The notes under the pieces are model-generated. The model ran no database searches and was not told the DNA's origin. It was given only the letters and a program-made list of their open reading frames with translations. Below are positions 11,906 to 22,584 of a DNA stretch of 64,000 nt, one piece after another. A program made the position numbers and the translations under genes. How positions within the stretch are numbered: the first letter of the stretch is position 1; each line of letters starts with the position of its first letter. Source of the DNA: Gnetum montanum (taxonomy: Eukaryota; Streptophyta; Gnetopsida; Gnetales; Gnetaceae); the NCBI GenBank assembly GCA_015680685.1, contig MNCI01003769.1:70456-134455 (forward strand). Direction: 5' to 3'.

Positions 11906-14900
11906 TTTTCTAAGTGTCGGCCTATAATATGAAATTTTGTTCTTCGTGTCATTTTCATGTATGGCTGATTTACCATGGTGTTTTCGTTACTTGCAGGGAC
12001 ATTGAACCTTTTCTTCTGGTTGTTGAGCTAGTTGGGGTATTGGCATGGTTTGGCCCCATTGAGGCTGACGAACCTACCCCAGATCTGATCGTTGACAACA
12101 ATGGGGTCTGGTTCAGGGAAAGGGCATGTGAATTCCTCGCCTTCATGCTGGACAGGTTTAGAGTGGTGATCTGGTCACATCTGAGTGAACAAGTGGCACG
12201 AAGCATGCTTAAGGCCATGTTACCGAGAGCCTCGGAGGGTGTCGCGGTCTTCATGGAAGATATTGACGAGGGGCTGTTTGTAACCGAGGATGGTCCTTCT
12301 CGTGGGCCTAGGTCTACATGCCCGTTAATGCGTGTGTGGGCCCTATTGCCACGAGGGCAGGACTATCTCAACAACACTCTATTTTTAACTATGCACATGC
12401 ACACGTTGTTCCAAAACCCTCTTGGCACAGTGTACCAAGTGGATAGGTAAGATTATTTAAGCTTGTTTTTTCCATTTTTTTGTTATTTGGCATTTGCTTC
12501 TGTTTTGACAATCTTTCTTTTGTAGGCCCCAAGTTAATCCAGATGAAACATGCGTTGAGGATGAGGGGCTTTCTCTAGCTCATACCGCTCTAGAGACTTT
12601 TATGGAAGGTCCCACCCTTCATGGAGCTGTATTAGCTCAAACCAAGGGTGATATCGTCCATTTCCACAAATGATTCTCTAGAGCGTTCGCACTGTGCAAG
12701 GCTCGTGGATGGTTACATGGGGATTGGTCGCATAAGGAACCAATTTTTCCTCATGACTCTGACTTGGGTAGCACATCTAAGTCCACAACTGAAGGTAAAT
12801 GACTATATTTTCTAGATAGGTTAACGTGTTTGTTCATCTGCTGGGGGTTACACTGATGTGATGGTTTAAAATTCTATCCATAGTTGATGTCCCTCCTAGT
12901 GGAGACCCTGTCACAACCGAACGAACCAAGAGTACTCTCTCCATGAAGTTCAGGAAGATCAATAAGGCTCAGAAATGGTTGCGGACCCATGCCCCACCAT
13001 CCATCGTCTGTTGTTTAAATGATGCCAGCCTTATGGAGCTCTTTATGACCTAGAGCCCTGATGTGTCGATAGTAGAAATGATCCGGATCGTGGATTCCTT
13101 TGACAAGTCTGTCTCTTACTACAACACCCGGATTAAGGGTGATAAGATAGTTTTCTATCTGTCACCTAAATTCTTTTTGAACCTGTTTGGTGTACCAGTG
13201 AATGGTATAAATGTAGTTTTAGATAGGGCTCATATAGAGCTCCATACGGTTCATGAATTAGAGGACTAGTTGGGCGTTACCAAGGGTGCTAAGGGATTTC
13301 CTATGCAGGGGAAGTTAAAGGTTGAGGAAGTGAATGAACTATATCCCCTGTTTAGGGCACGGTTATTCCCTAAATCCCTTTCCCAGTTGTGGAGTCTTGG
13401 TGTTGAGGCTATGCATACTATGCAAACTGTCCTAGAAATCGGAATGCATTATAACTAGGCCCAATTTTTGTTGTCGGGCCTGCATAAGGAGACAGTGTGA
13501 TTGCGCTTGAATGTCGAGGCACAGTCGCACTTTACCTTTGCCTTCTTTGCCAGTTATCTTCGCCACTTAGCTGAATTTCTAGTGGTTCATGCGGACAATA
13601 AGTATGTTCTACAGGACCAAGGTCAATTATCCCACCCTTGGATCAACCATTTGTTTGAAATAGCCGAGTCCTAAGATGCGCCCGAGGGAATTGATGAATC
13701 CGTATCTATCACAACAAGGGGGTCATCTGGTACCTCAATCCACACATGTGATAGTGTGGGATTGGAACCAGATGACGTGCCTTATATTGCAAAAAGAGTA
13801 GAATGGGTCATCAAAGAGACCATTGGCAAGGCCAAGTCGAAGCTAACAAAGCGTGAATGTTCAACCGAGGAGGCCTCAAATGTGGACGAGCCACGGGTAA
13901 AGCGCATACAGTTCAAGATGCCTGTTCAAGGTAAGTAAAATCAGTACACTTATTGATTTATATTTTTCATCTTATTCATAATTTTTATTTTGACCACTTA
14001 CGCACCACTAATGCCTTCAGACCTGACTCGAGAAGTGAGGAGGCAAGAATTAGAGACTATCATTGAAGAGGAGGAAGCTACCACAGAGTTAATGATTGAG
14101 GAGGAGGATGTGGGCAAAGATCAGGTGGGAGGGATGGAAGAACTGAGGGAAGACACCACAGAAATTGAGCTGGTGGATGACCAAAGTGGTGTCGACGAAA
14201 TGTTCAGCAACTTCCTTAAGGAAAGGCTGGACTTAGGCGAACCCCCAAACCTAGAAGGAGACTAAGAACACGGTATGTTTTCATTTGTTTTATTATGTTA
14301 CTTTGTGAGTTATTGTTTTATGGTGTTTTACTTTTGTTATTTTTTTATCGGTGTCAGACTAAGGTAGTGAAACCAGAACGATGCAGTTGGATGTGCCCAT
14401 GAAAATGGTTCCCCCAGAAAGGACCACAGAGGTTAGTCCATTTCGTACTCGTGGAACATTTACCTGGACTGAAATGCCAAGTAAAATGGATTTTGTGGCT
14501 GGTATCGCTGAGGAGGTTGTTGAATGCATTTAGGAGGCCCACCCTGAGATAGGTACGAATGTTTCAAGTTTTCTGCAGCTTTAGAGTTTCACACCCTATT
14601 TTTGTCGTTTTAGCATTTGTTCTTTTCATGTGCATAGGTGCCAAACTGAGGTGGGATCCCTCTGAGATAGTTAGCATAGAGAGTTTACCCGCACTATCCT
14701 CAGAAGTCGAGCAGGTACCAAGGCTAGTTTATGAGGAGGTGGCGGAACGTCTTGTACACAACACCAAATCGCTTTGGACTTGTAGGCATTCCATTGAGCA
14801 GTTGTGGTTACAAGTTGAAGCAAAGGAGAAGGAAATTTCTGAGTTTTCAGTTAAGCGTGACGACCTCAAGGCTTGGTATGAGTTCGCTTCTGCTAAACTA

Positions 14901-15644
14901 AGTGATGATCGCTCTTGGTGGACCTCCGAGGTCATGTATACTAGATACTGGAACCTACTCAATTGCCACGCATCACTGACCCGAAGACTAGCAGAGCGTA
15001 AGGCCCAAATAGACCTACTATACCTGAAGTGCCAAGATTGGAAGGCTTTTGCTTCCAAGGTATGAAAATGGAGTTAGGATGAAAAGAACAACAAGCAGCA
15101 TTATAAGAAACCATTGAAAGAAGTATCTATTGAAAAGCGTCAGCTTGAGATGTTTGTGGAGGGTCTAGGACTGCGCTCCGCATTTGATACATTTGCTCAG
15201 AACACAACTGTTAAGATGGAATCGCCTACAAGGGTGATTACAATCACTTCTGGGGAGGTGTCTATGGGTGAATTCACTCTAAAGTGTCCTACCTGGTCAG
15301 CTGTTGACAAGGGGAAGGCCTTGGTAGATGTCGACCTAGGTCTTGATGGGACTGATTGGACCAATATCTCAGAAGAGGAAATTCTTCGCTGGCTAGAATT
15401 TAGTTTAAGGGGATCCTCTATGGTAAGCATTTTTTTATTATGAAATATTTTCACTAAATAATGTTTAAAAGTGGTTCGCTGAATAATGCTTGAAGGTTTT
15501 TTTCTTTCGTCCTTATATTGATTATTTCTTTTACATTTTCAAGATCAAGGTGATGATGATGTCCAAAAAGCTGGCCCCAGTGGAGCGAGGGCCCATGATG
15601 CCAGTAGGTCTAAAGGGGATGATCCCCCCATCCCAAATGTTTAG
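11327..15644 (+). pseudogene. Antisense eight-exon gene: dead FCP1/NIF-like domain plus novel C-terminal regions
   Basis: Exons joined by GT-AG introns with preserved reading phase: 11327-11457, 11997-12446, 12526-12794, 12884-13930, 14021-14272, 14358-14552, 14638-15422, and about 15544-15644 (this last acceptor is uncertain by two bases). Exons 2-3 resemble the plant FCP1/NLI-interacting-factor (HAD) phosphatase fold: hydrophobic strand LLVVELVGVLAWFG, then ACEFLAFMLDRFRVVIWS, then a YLNNTLF...LFQNPLGTVY block. The D-x-D catalytic site reads E-x-V and the late Asp-Asp motif is absent, so it could not be a phosphatase. Exon 4 encodes an unrecognised globular region (IVFYLSPKFFLNLFGVPVNG; SHFTFAFFASYLRHLAEFLV). 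Exon 5 is acidic. Exon 7 is charged and helical. About ten in-frame stops, nearly all at likely Gln, Arg or Trp codons, mark it as decayed. Homologous to 61762-64000. Confidence 0.75.
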
Positions 15645-16014
15645 TTTATTTTAGTTTTATCATCATTTTTTTTGTTGTGAAATTATTCTGACTCAAATTT
15701 ATATGGGAATTGTAAATTGAAAATTTCGAATTATGTTGAATAGACGAATGAAAATAATTAACTCTTGTAATTGTACATCATTGCATGTATATATATGAAA
15801 AAAAAATTTGTTGATTTTGAGTTTAATTGTAAACATAACACAACAATGTAAAATGTTTTGGTTTTTTTTTTGTTGTTTAAGAGTAATGCATGGATGTAAT
15901 CATAAGTAGAATTGTAATCACAAGTGAAAGATAATTGCAAAAAGAGAAAACATGGCAATGCAAGTGTAAATTTGAACTGTGAACTAGAATTTGGGAGAAA
16001 AATAAAGTATAAGT
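15645..16014. other. AT-rich spacer, no gene
   Basis: The region downstream of the antisense gene is AT-rich with poly-T and poly-A runs. It holds no recognisable coding sequence on either strand. The minus-strand ORF at 15758-16132 is low in complexity and matches nothing recognisable. The position corresponds to 45560-45920 in element C. Confidence 0.5.
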
Positions 16015-16290
16015 GGATGTTATAGTTTAAGGCCATCTCGGGCCACATGCGTAGTTTAAGGCCGTTTCGGGCCCCAGCGTAAATAAGAGACATTTCGAAT
16101 GACACGAGTGTATTTCTAGGTTGACCGACCATCTCTGATCGTGGCTAGTTTTATGTCACTACGGACATGATAGTTTAACGTCATTCTGGACTTGGAATGT
16201 ACTTTGATGTCATTTTGGACTTGTTGTAGTTTAACGTCATTTTGGACAGTTTGTAGTGTAATGTCATTTTGGACTATTTGTTTTTGTTAT
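16015..16290 (-). repeat. Punctuation repeat cluster I of element A (after protease)
   Basis: On the minus strand four to five units of the form GTCCAAAATGACGTTAAACTA lie right after the gag-protease stop (16318). Two units of GGCCTTAAACTA follow. The same two-part order is seen in elements B (33718-33840, 34205-34262) and C (45325-45420, 45475-45545). Confidence 0.8.
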
Positions 16291-16317
16291 TTATTGGTTT
16301 AGTAATTTTTTGATTTT

Positions 16318-19300
16318 TCACATTTTAACATTGGGGATAGAGTTAGTGGGTATGATTCTAAATTCAGCATCCCCTTCGCTGATCACGTTGAATGGTAATT
16401 CAGCCCAAGGGACGCTTGATGGAATTGTTCCCGCGTTAGTGTTTTCTTGTGTTTCGGCATGTATCGTGGTTTTTGTGTTAGTTGTGGTTTCTAAGTGAGG
16501 TTGCGTATGTACAATGTTAGGCCCAGGTATTTCTGTTTTGGGTGGATTTTCTTTTGTGTTTAAAAGATTATCGCCTACTGGTTGTTGTTTATTTATATCG
16601 TGTCGTCTAGGCTCTTCGAGCTTAACCTCTGAGCCTTGGTCTGTGTCTATGTACAATGAAATGATGGGTGTTGTAGCCTCTCCATGTATAACAATTTTGC
16701 CACCTTCGTAAGGTAGGTGAATCTCTTGGTGTATAGGGGAAGAGCCTGCTTTCAGTTGGGCCAGCCAGGATCTTCCTAATATTAGGTTGAACCCCAGCAT
16801 TTCATTGATTACTACGAAGTCAGCAGATGTGGGGAATTGGTCCCTTGCTATGAAGTCTAAGGTCACGGTGCCTTTAACTATCATGCGTGACCCACTGAAT
16901 GATTTCAAGCATGTGGTGGTAGTTGGTCTGATTAACTCTATAAGCCCCAGTTGTTCGACGATGGGATATGGGACTACGTTTGTGGCAGCTCCATCATCTA
17001 CATGGACCCTATGTATCTTGAATTAGTTTACCCGTATTGTTATGAACATAGGGGCTATTGTTACTTCTCTTATTTTCTCATCCAACCTGATGTTGTCATT
17101 ATGGAAGCTTAATGGCTTGGAAGTTGACCCTTGAGGCGAGTACATTACAGCATGAATTGAAGGTTCACTTGGAGGCAAGTCCTCGCTTACTGGGATAGAT
17201 GTTAACATGTGCACCAAAGCTTCGCGATGTGTTTGGGATATTAAAACTAAGTCATATAATCTTAGTAAAGTATTCTTTTGTTTGAGTGCTTGTGTGACTT
17301 GTGTTAGGATTGTTGCTAGGTCTCTACTATTGGGCGCATGTTTATCAGCAGTGATTTGGTCCATTGGGCCCAACTGTTTTATTTCGTGCATCGTTAGCTT
17401 GTCGTTTTGACCCGGGATTGTTGATTTAGACATATCATGTTTTCTGGATGATTCAACCCTCATGGCCTGTGATTGGTTTATCGTTAGTTGATGTCATAGG
17501 TACTGCGTTTAGCGGGATGGGTTTAGATGGTCCTACAACTAGCCATTGACACTCCTTCTCCAAGCGTTCACGCGTAAGCTTATCCGCTAAGCGTTCTCGT
17601 GTGTGGCGTGGGGGTGTGGTTGATTTCAGAGCCTCAAGTTTTTTTGGGATTCGTACTACATATGGAGTCGAGCAAGGTTGCGGTTGGATGGTTGCATGCG
17701 TTTGATTGCCAGGCTAGCTGGGCACTTTGATGACATAAGGACTAGGTTTACTTTGCGTTTGCAAGGTGGAGGATTGGTAATCATTAGGACTTTCGGGTGT
17801 CCTAACGGTGTATGGGGTTGGTTTAGGCAGATATTGGACCTCTGCTATTGCAACGGTAGGCAGTACTCAGACTATGTAAGGGGTAGGCTGAATAGGAGGT
17901 GTTTGTGAGTTTGTGGTAGTAGTGGCGGGAGGTACATGCACCACATACAGTTTTTCACGTGTCGGGGTGTTAGAAGTCGTTACGGCAAGGGGTACTTGGA
18001 CGACATATGGCTACTATGGTGGGTATGACGATTGAGGCATGGATGTTTGTACAGTGGGTGGAATATGCACTACAAATGGCTTATTGGAAATTTGTTGCTC
18101 ATGGTCAGAGTAGACGGTGTTAATGCTAGGTGTTTCAGGTTCGTTATCTAGGTAGATTGTGTTAATAACGTACGGTGCCTCTTTGGTATTCAGAGGATCT
18201 TTGTAGACACCCATATCCTGGTTTTGCGGTTGAATGGGGTTGGGCTCATCGAAAGTGATTTAACCTCCGTCAATAATTCGTTGGATGTCTTGCTTTAGGG
18301 TGAAACAGTAGTCCGTACCATGCCCATTACGTTGGTGATAGTTTCAGAAGCGGTCCATTCTAAAGCCTTTTGGTACTGGAGGCTCATCCGGTGTTGCTAG
18401 GCTTGGGTTCTGAACCAGTTGATAGAATTGATCATGTCTCTAGATGGTAGTAGGGGATAACTATTTATGTTTCATTAATCTAGCCTTCAAGAGTTGGTTG
18501 AATAGCTGGGATGGCTTCATAGGTAGTGGTGTGTATTGGGAGGGTTCTTTCCTCTCAAAGTTTCTCGTACAGTTTGGCGTTGGGTTTTGCGATGAGGATG
18601 ATTCTAGTGCAGTTGTGGGAGTAGGTTTAGTATAATCAGTAGGGGCCACCGATGGTTTTCTTTGTTGTGCCACATTTGCTTGTTGTGTTTCCGCTACTGC
18701 CGCTATAGTTGTTTTAGCCTTTTCTTAATCTTTCTTACTGTGTTGATTCTTAAAGGCTAAATACATGGGATCGTGGCTATTTTGGGCCACCTCCTCTATG
18801 TTTTTAATCTATACAAAGGCTTGATTGAGGTTACACGCATTAAGATAATATAACTTGGATTTGAAAAAGTTGTTAACAGCCCCCTTTAGAATGGTGAGGA
18901 GATACGTCTCTGGGATCAGTTCATGGAGCTCATTGAGAGCAGCACTCCACCTTTGGATGAATTTTTGTATGGATTCAAGAGGTGCTTGTTTGACCTATAT
19001 AAGGTTGTCAAGTGTTGCTTCAGGTTTCAAGTTATACTTGAACCTGGTAATGAATTGATGTAACAAGTCCTCTAGAGAAGATATCAAGTTTCTTGGCAAA
19101 GCTCGATACCAATCAAGTGCTCTCCCTACGAGGGACATAGGGAAAACTCACAAAATGGCATGTGGCCACGCCTAGAGTAATGCACATTCTAGTCTAAATG
19201 TTATAAGGTGAGTGTTGTGGTTTGTCTCCCCATTGTATTTAGTTAGCGTAGGCAATGATATAGCCTTGGGTAATGTTAGGGACGGAACCGAAGACCTGAT

Positions 19301-20491
19301 AGGGTCATCGTGATAAAAATCTACTACCTTCAACTCTCCGTCAGCGGCTGTCTTGAGGCGTTTGACCTCATTGATTAGTTCTTGCATTAGTTTTCTAGTG
19401 TTAGCCCAGTTTTGGATGTTAGGTGAGATAGCAGCTTGGGGATGTTGTACGGTGTACATGTTAGATTGTTGGGTGGTGGGTTGGAAGGCAGACATTTGTG
19501 TAGTTGGAGGCTATACTTGCAGGATATTTATAGCAGGTGGTACTAGGGATGGCACATTGTAGGCAAGGGGTTGTTGTTGTTGCGGTTGTCCTTGAGGAAT
19601 GTTGGCTGGTGGAATCGTGTGAGGTGGTATGCTATAGTGAGGGGGTTGATGTGATTGAGCACCCATCACTTCCCATTGCCCGGTCATGTTTTGTGTAGGA
19701 ACCCCCTGAACTTGTTGGGTTGTAGCGGTGAAAGGGGCTCCATGAGTTTGGATCCGGGGGATATAATGAGTTGACGTAAAAGCTGGTATCACATGCGGCA
19801 TCCCTATCACTCGAGGCTAGAAGGTTGCTCCTATGTTGTTTTGAGGGGGTGGTACTTGCGAAGATGGGCCTACGGCTGCAGCGGGGAGAATAGCAAGAGG
19901 GAGCATATTGAGTTGCAGGTCACTTGCAGGAGGAATATGAACATGTGTGGCTGTTTCTGGTAGAGGTATTTGTTCTTGAGTGAGTCTAAATGGTTGAAGG
20001 GACATCATTTCCCCTATGGTTGGATGAAACATCAGGTTGACATAGGTTTGTGGACTAAGCGTATGGTAGGAATCTTCATGTTTGGATTGGGCTGTGAACT
20101 CATCCTCCTCTTCCCGTTGAGGATTTAGTATAGGTTGATCTAGAGATTGGCTCCTTTGCAGGAGGAGGTGTGTGATGAGCTCAGAGTAAGGCTCTGGAAG
20201 GGGGATGATATCGTACAGGGAACGAATGAACTCTTGCCCTCCCCTATAGAAAAGTTTGTATTGCCTCTTAACTTCTATTTCGGCTTGGTCCATAGCTAGG
20301 CCAGCTTGTATTTTCATGCATATGAAGTTGTACTGGTCTTGAGTTATGATGTTGGACGATGGGTTCCTCCCTTACAATCTAAGAGAATGGCGAGGCCCCA
20401 CTGTGGGTTGTACCACGGGTTGTTGAATGGCCATGGTGCCTACAAGGTCTGTGACCTGGGTGGTTGTAGCGGTGGTGTTTGCGGTGTTCAT
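16318..20491 (-). pseudogene. Element A gag-protease (broken)
   Basis: Starts at the ATG at 20491 (MNTANTTATTT) and is colinear with the gag-protease of element B. Order: N-terminal region (DQYNFICMKIQA), Gln/Pro-rich region (about 19520-19800), Gag core (SLTLPKAISLPTL; ALDWYRALPR), C-terminal Gag with a C/H-rich motif (YHQRNGHGTDYC, about 18315-18350) whose first Cys codon is a stop, and a Pro-rich tail of repeated PYVV-V-P units. The protease has V-D-D-G-A at about 16984-17001 and NLILGRSWL near 16760. Frequent TAG and TGA codons and frameshifts disable it. The protein would form the particle and mature it. Confidence 0.88.
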
Positions 20492-20529
20492 GATGAACAG
20501 GTAATAATATGACACAGTGCAAGGATATG

Positions 20530-21190
20530 GAACTAGTATACTTAGTGCGGCGTAAACCTACGTTGGTGGCATACAGCGTATAAAGTGGATCTCAGCATAT
20601 AGGCTTCAATGACCAGCGTATAATGACAGCATAGATAGCATATAGGTAGATAGCGTATAGTGTCAGCGTAGAGAATCTACGGTGTAAAGCGTACGGCGTA
20701 TATGCTAAACAGCGTAGACAGTGTCTGCGTATGGCGTAAATAAGGTTTACAGCGTACAGAGTGTAGCATATACTGGACGGTAGCGTAGATGAGTCTACGG
20801 CATAGAGTATGCAGCGTAAACTGAATAGTAGAGATAAAGTCAACGTACAACGTAGATAGGGTCTACAGCATAGAGAGTGCAACGTAAACTTAGCAGCTAC
20901 GTATATGTCAGCACCGTAAACAGGGTCTTGTGCACAGTGTGGGTAAAGTCTGTAGTGTAAAGTGTGCAGTGTATATGTCAATAGCGTAAATAGAGTTTTA
21001 TGTGTAGCGTAGACAAAGTCTATAGCGTAGCATGTGTGTGGCATATATTGGGTAGCGTAGAAACTTGGGATTTTTGCAGATAGAGTCAGCATGTGGTTAA
21101 TAGCATAGACACTCAACAACGTAGACACGGGGAAGTTTGAAAAAAGGGTTGGCATATACTCAACAGCGTAGACGCTGAGAGCTCGGAAAT
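20530..21190. repeat. GCGTA-repeat leader of element A
   Basis: Between the primer site and the gag ATG lie about 650 bp of degenerate AGCGTA(G/T)A units (plus strand), reading TACGCT in the sense direction. No coding capacity is credible; the 187-codon minus ORF at 20592-21155 arises from the repeat. Element B has only about 100 bp between primer site and gag, so this leader is an expansion specific to A. Confidence 0.75.
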
Positions 21191-21210
21191 ACAGTAAGTT
21201 TTAGACAGAG

Positions 21211-21232
21211 GCCCTCCTTCTAGCGTCAATTT
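21211..21232 (-). promoter_or_regulatory. Element A primer-binding site region
   Basis: On the minus strand GACGCTAGAAGGAGGGCC follows the LTR end TACA. Element B has GGCGCTAGAAGGAGGGCC at the same place (about 29964-29982), preceded by TG, giving the TGG start expected of a site complementary to a tRNA CCA end. Which tRNA is used was not determined. Element A carries a G-to-A change in this site. Confidence 0.65.
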
Positions 21233-21233
21233 T

Positions 21234-22584
21234 TGTACCGTCTAAAATTGTCGACCTCTGGCTGGAAGAAAATAGAGACTTTGAGATATCTGGACAAGCA
21301 CAAAAGACCCTACCTTCGCTTCAGGGTAAGCGAAAATGAACGAAGGTAGAGTACCTTGAGTGGTCCTCATGTGGATCAGGCAAGGATTTCCCCAAACGTA
21401 CACTGAGGTGCTATACGAATGATTATATGTGAACAGCGTAACAGATGTAAAATAGAGCGTAAACAACGTAACTGATGTAAACAGAGTGTAAAAGTAAACG
21501 AGCGTAATCTGTAAACATGCAATAATTAATGCAAAAATGTAACAGATTTTAGGAAGAAAATGCAGCAATATTATTGCAAAGTGAGAGTTACAATGCACTA
21601 GTCTAACATAGTTGTGGCTTTCACATAAGGCTGAAGAATAGCCCCGGTGCATGCAGGGAAGACTGTGTGCTGGTTCGAGCTGTAGGCACAACGTAGAGGC
21701 TGTATGTTCAGCGTAAAGGGTTAAGGCCCAGCATATGAGGTTCTCTGCTCTAGTTCTTAGCGTCTCTATTTTTCTCTCTCTGGTTTTTTTGCTCAAAGTT
21801 TCCCACCTCCTGATCTAGTGAAAAATTGGGGTTTTTATACAAGTTTTGATGTTAGACTCGGGTTGGGCGACACGTGGCGCATTGACCAGGTGCGAAAGAA
21901 TAAAATTTACAAGTGTACAATATGTTACATCTGTTAGGCGTATAGGCTGAGCATATATGCTGTATCAGGCGGGCGTAGACTCTAGGCGTATACGCTGGGC
22001 AGTCAAAATGTATACACTGGGCGTGTCGGGTGTATACACTGTCGATGCTGAGCGTATATGCTAGGGAATATACGCTGTGGATGTTGGGCATATACGCCAA
22101 GCGTACATGCTAATGGTTGCTCTGTTCGTGTGAGTTGCTACCTTGTACCAAGTCTTGCACTGCAGTGTTGTTTCCATCTTCAAGGATTGCATGTCGGGCA
22201 TATTCATCAGTTGTACCTACTGAGTGTACATGTGAGGCATCTACGCTGGGCGTATACACTATGGGTGTGAACTTAAGCGTATACGCTGGGAATGTAAACT
22301 TGAGCGTATATGCTGAGGATCTATACTTGAGCGTATACGTTGGGGGTATACGTTGAGAATGTATACTTAGTGAAAACTAAGTATTTTGATCTCCGAAGTT
22401 GCCATGTTTGATACCAGATGTCGTCATGGTTGTCTATGGGTCACAGGGATCTATTTCTTGTTGAGTTTGACGTTGCTTGAAGCTGTCTGTGGGGCCCTCA
22501 AGCTTTTAGTCATGCTGAGGAACGTCATGACTTAGCCTGATTCTTGTTGGAGAAGTACTAAGCTCAAAATTTTGTGGTGTTTCA
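21234..22584 (-). repeat. Element A 5' LTR
   Basis: Begins TGAAACACC (minus) at 22584 and ends ...GGTACA at 21234, 1351 bp. It contains U3 palindrome repeats (21930-22350), a TATAAAAACC box (minus, about 21830-21840) and the U5 hairpin at 21306-21354. The first 45 bases and the U5 segment resemble those of the LTRs of elements B and C, which defines one family with divergent LTR middles. On the outer side the sequence passes directly into family 2 gag. Confidence 0.9.
21306..21354 (-). other. Conserved U5 inverted repeat (element A)
   Basis: On the minus strand CTACCTTCG pairs with CGAAGGTAG across about 28 bases, and an inner TTCGCTT pairs with AAGCGAA around a six-base loop. The same arrangement is found in B (29838-29884) and C (55262-55306). 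Confidence 0.6.

Larger units (their letters stand above)
4367..22584 (-). mobile_element. Element A: Tat/Ogre-like Ty3/Gypsy retrotransposon carrying an antisense gene
   Basis: Order in the direction of transcription (minus strand): 5' LTR 22584-21234, primer site, repeat-rich leader, gag-protease 20491-16318, punctuation repeats, an antisense eight-exon gene (plus strand 11327-15644), punctuation repeats, RT-RNase H-RNase H-integrase 10676-7092, punctuation repeats, 3' UTR, polypurine tract, 3' LTR 5603-4367. The 3' LTR lacks its last 150 or so bases. The two LTRs differ at roughly one base in ten over the first 165 aligned bases, so the insertion is old. Dual RNase H and separate gag-protease and RT reading frames are typical of the Tat/Ogre lineage. 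Confidence 0.88.

Noticed and set aside
13063-13700. Plant mobile domain or plant transposon-protein domain in exon 4
   Set aside because: The FYLSPKFFLNLFGVPVNG segment loosely recalls such domains, but the diagnostic residues could not be matched by eye, so the region is left as unrecognised.
20592-21155. 187-codon ORF on the minus strand in the element A leader
   Set aside because: Made of degenerate TACGCT repeats (Tyr/Ala/Leu-rich), not conserved in element B, whose leader is only about 100 bp.
21242-21796. 184-codon ORF in the element A 5' LTR, with a 116-codon counterpart at 4348-4698
   Set aside because: It lies in the R-U5 part of the LTR downstream of the TATA box. It is open in both LTRs but has no recognisable domain, and the frame is not shared with the LTRs of B or C.
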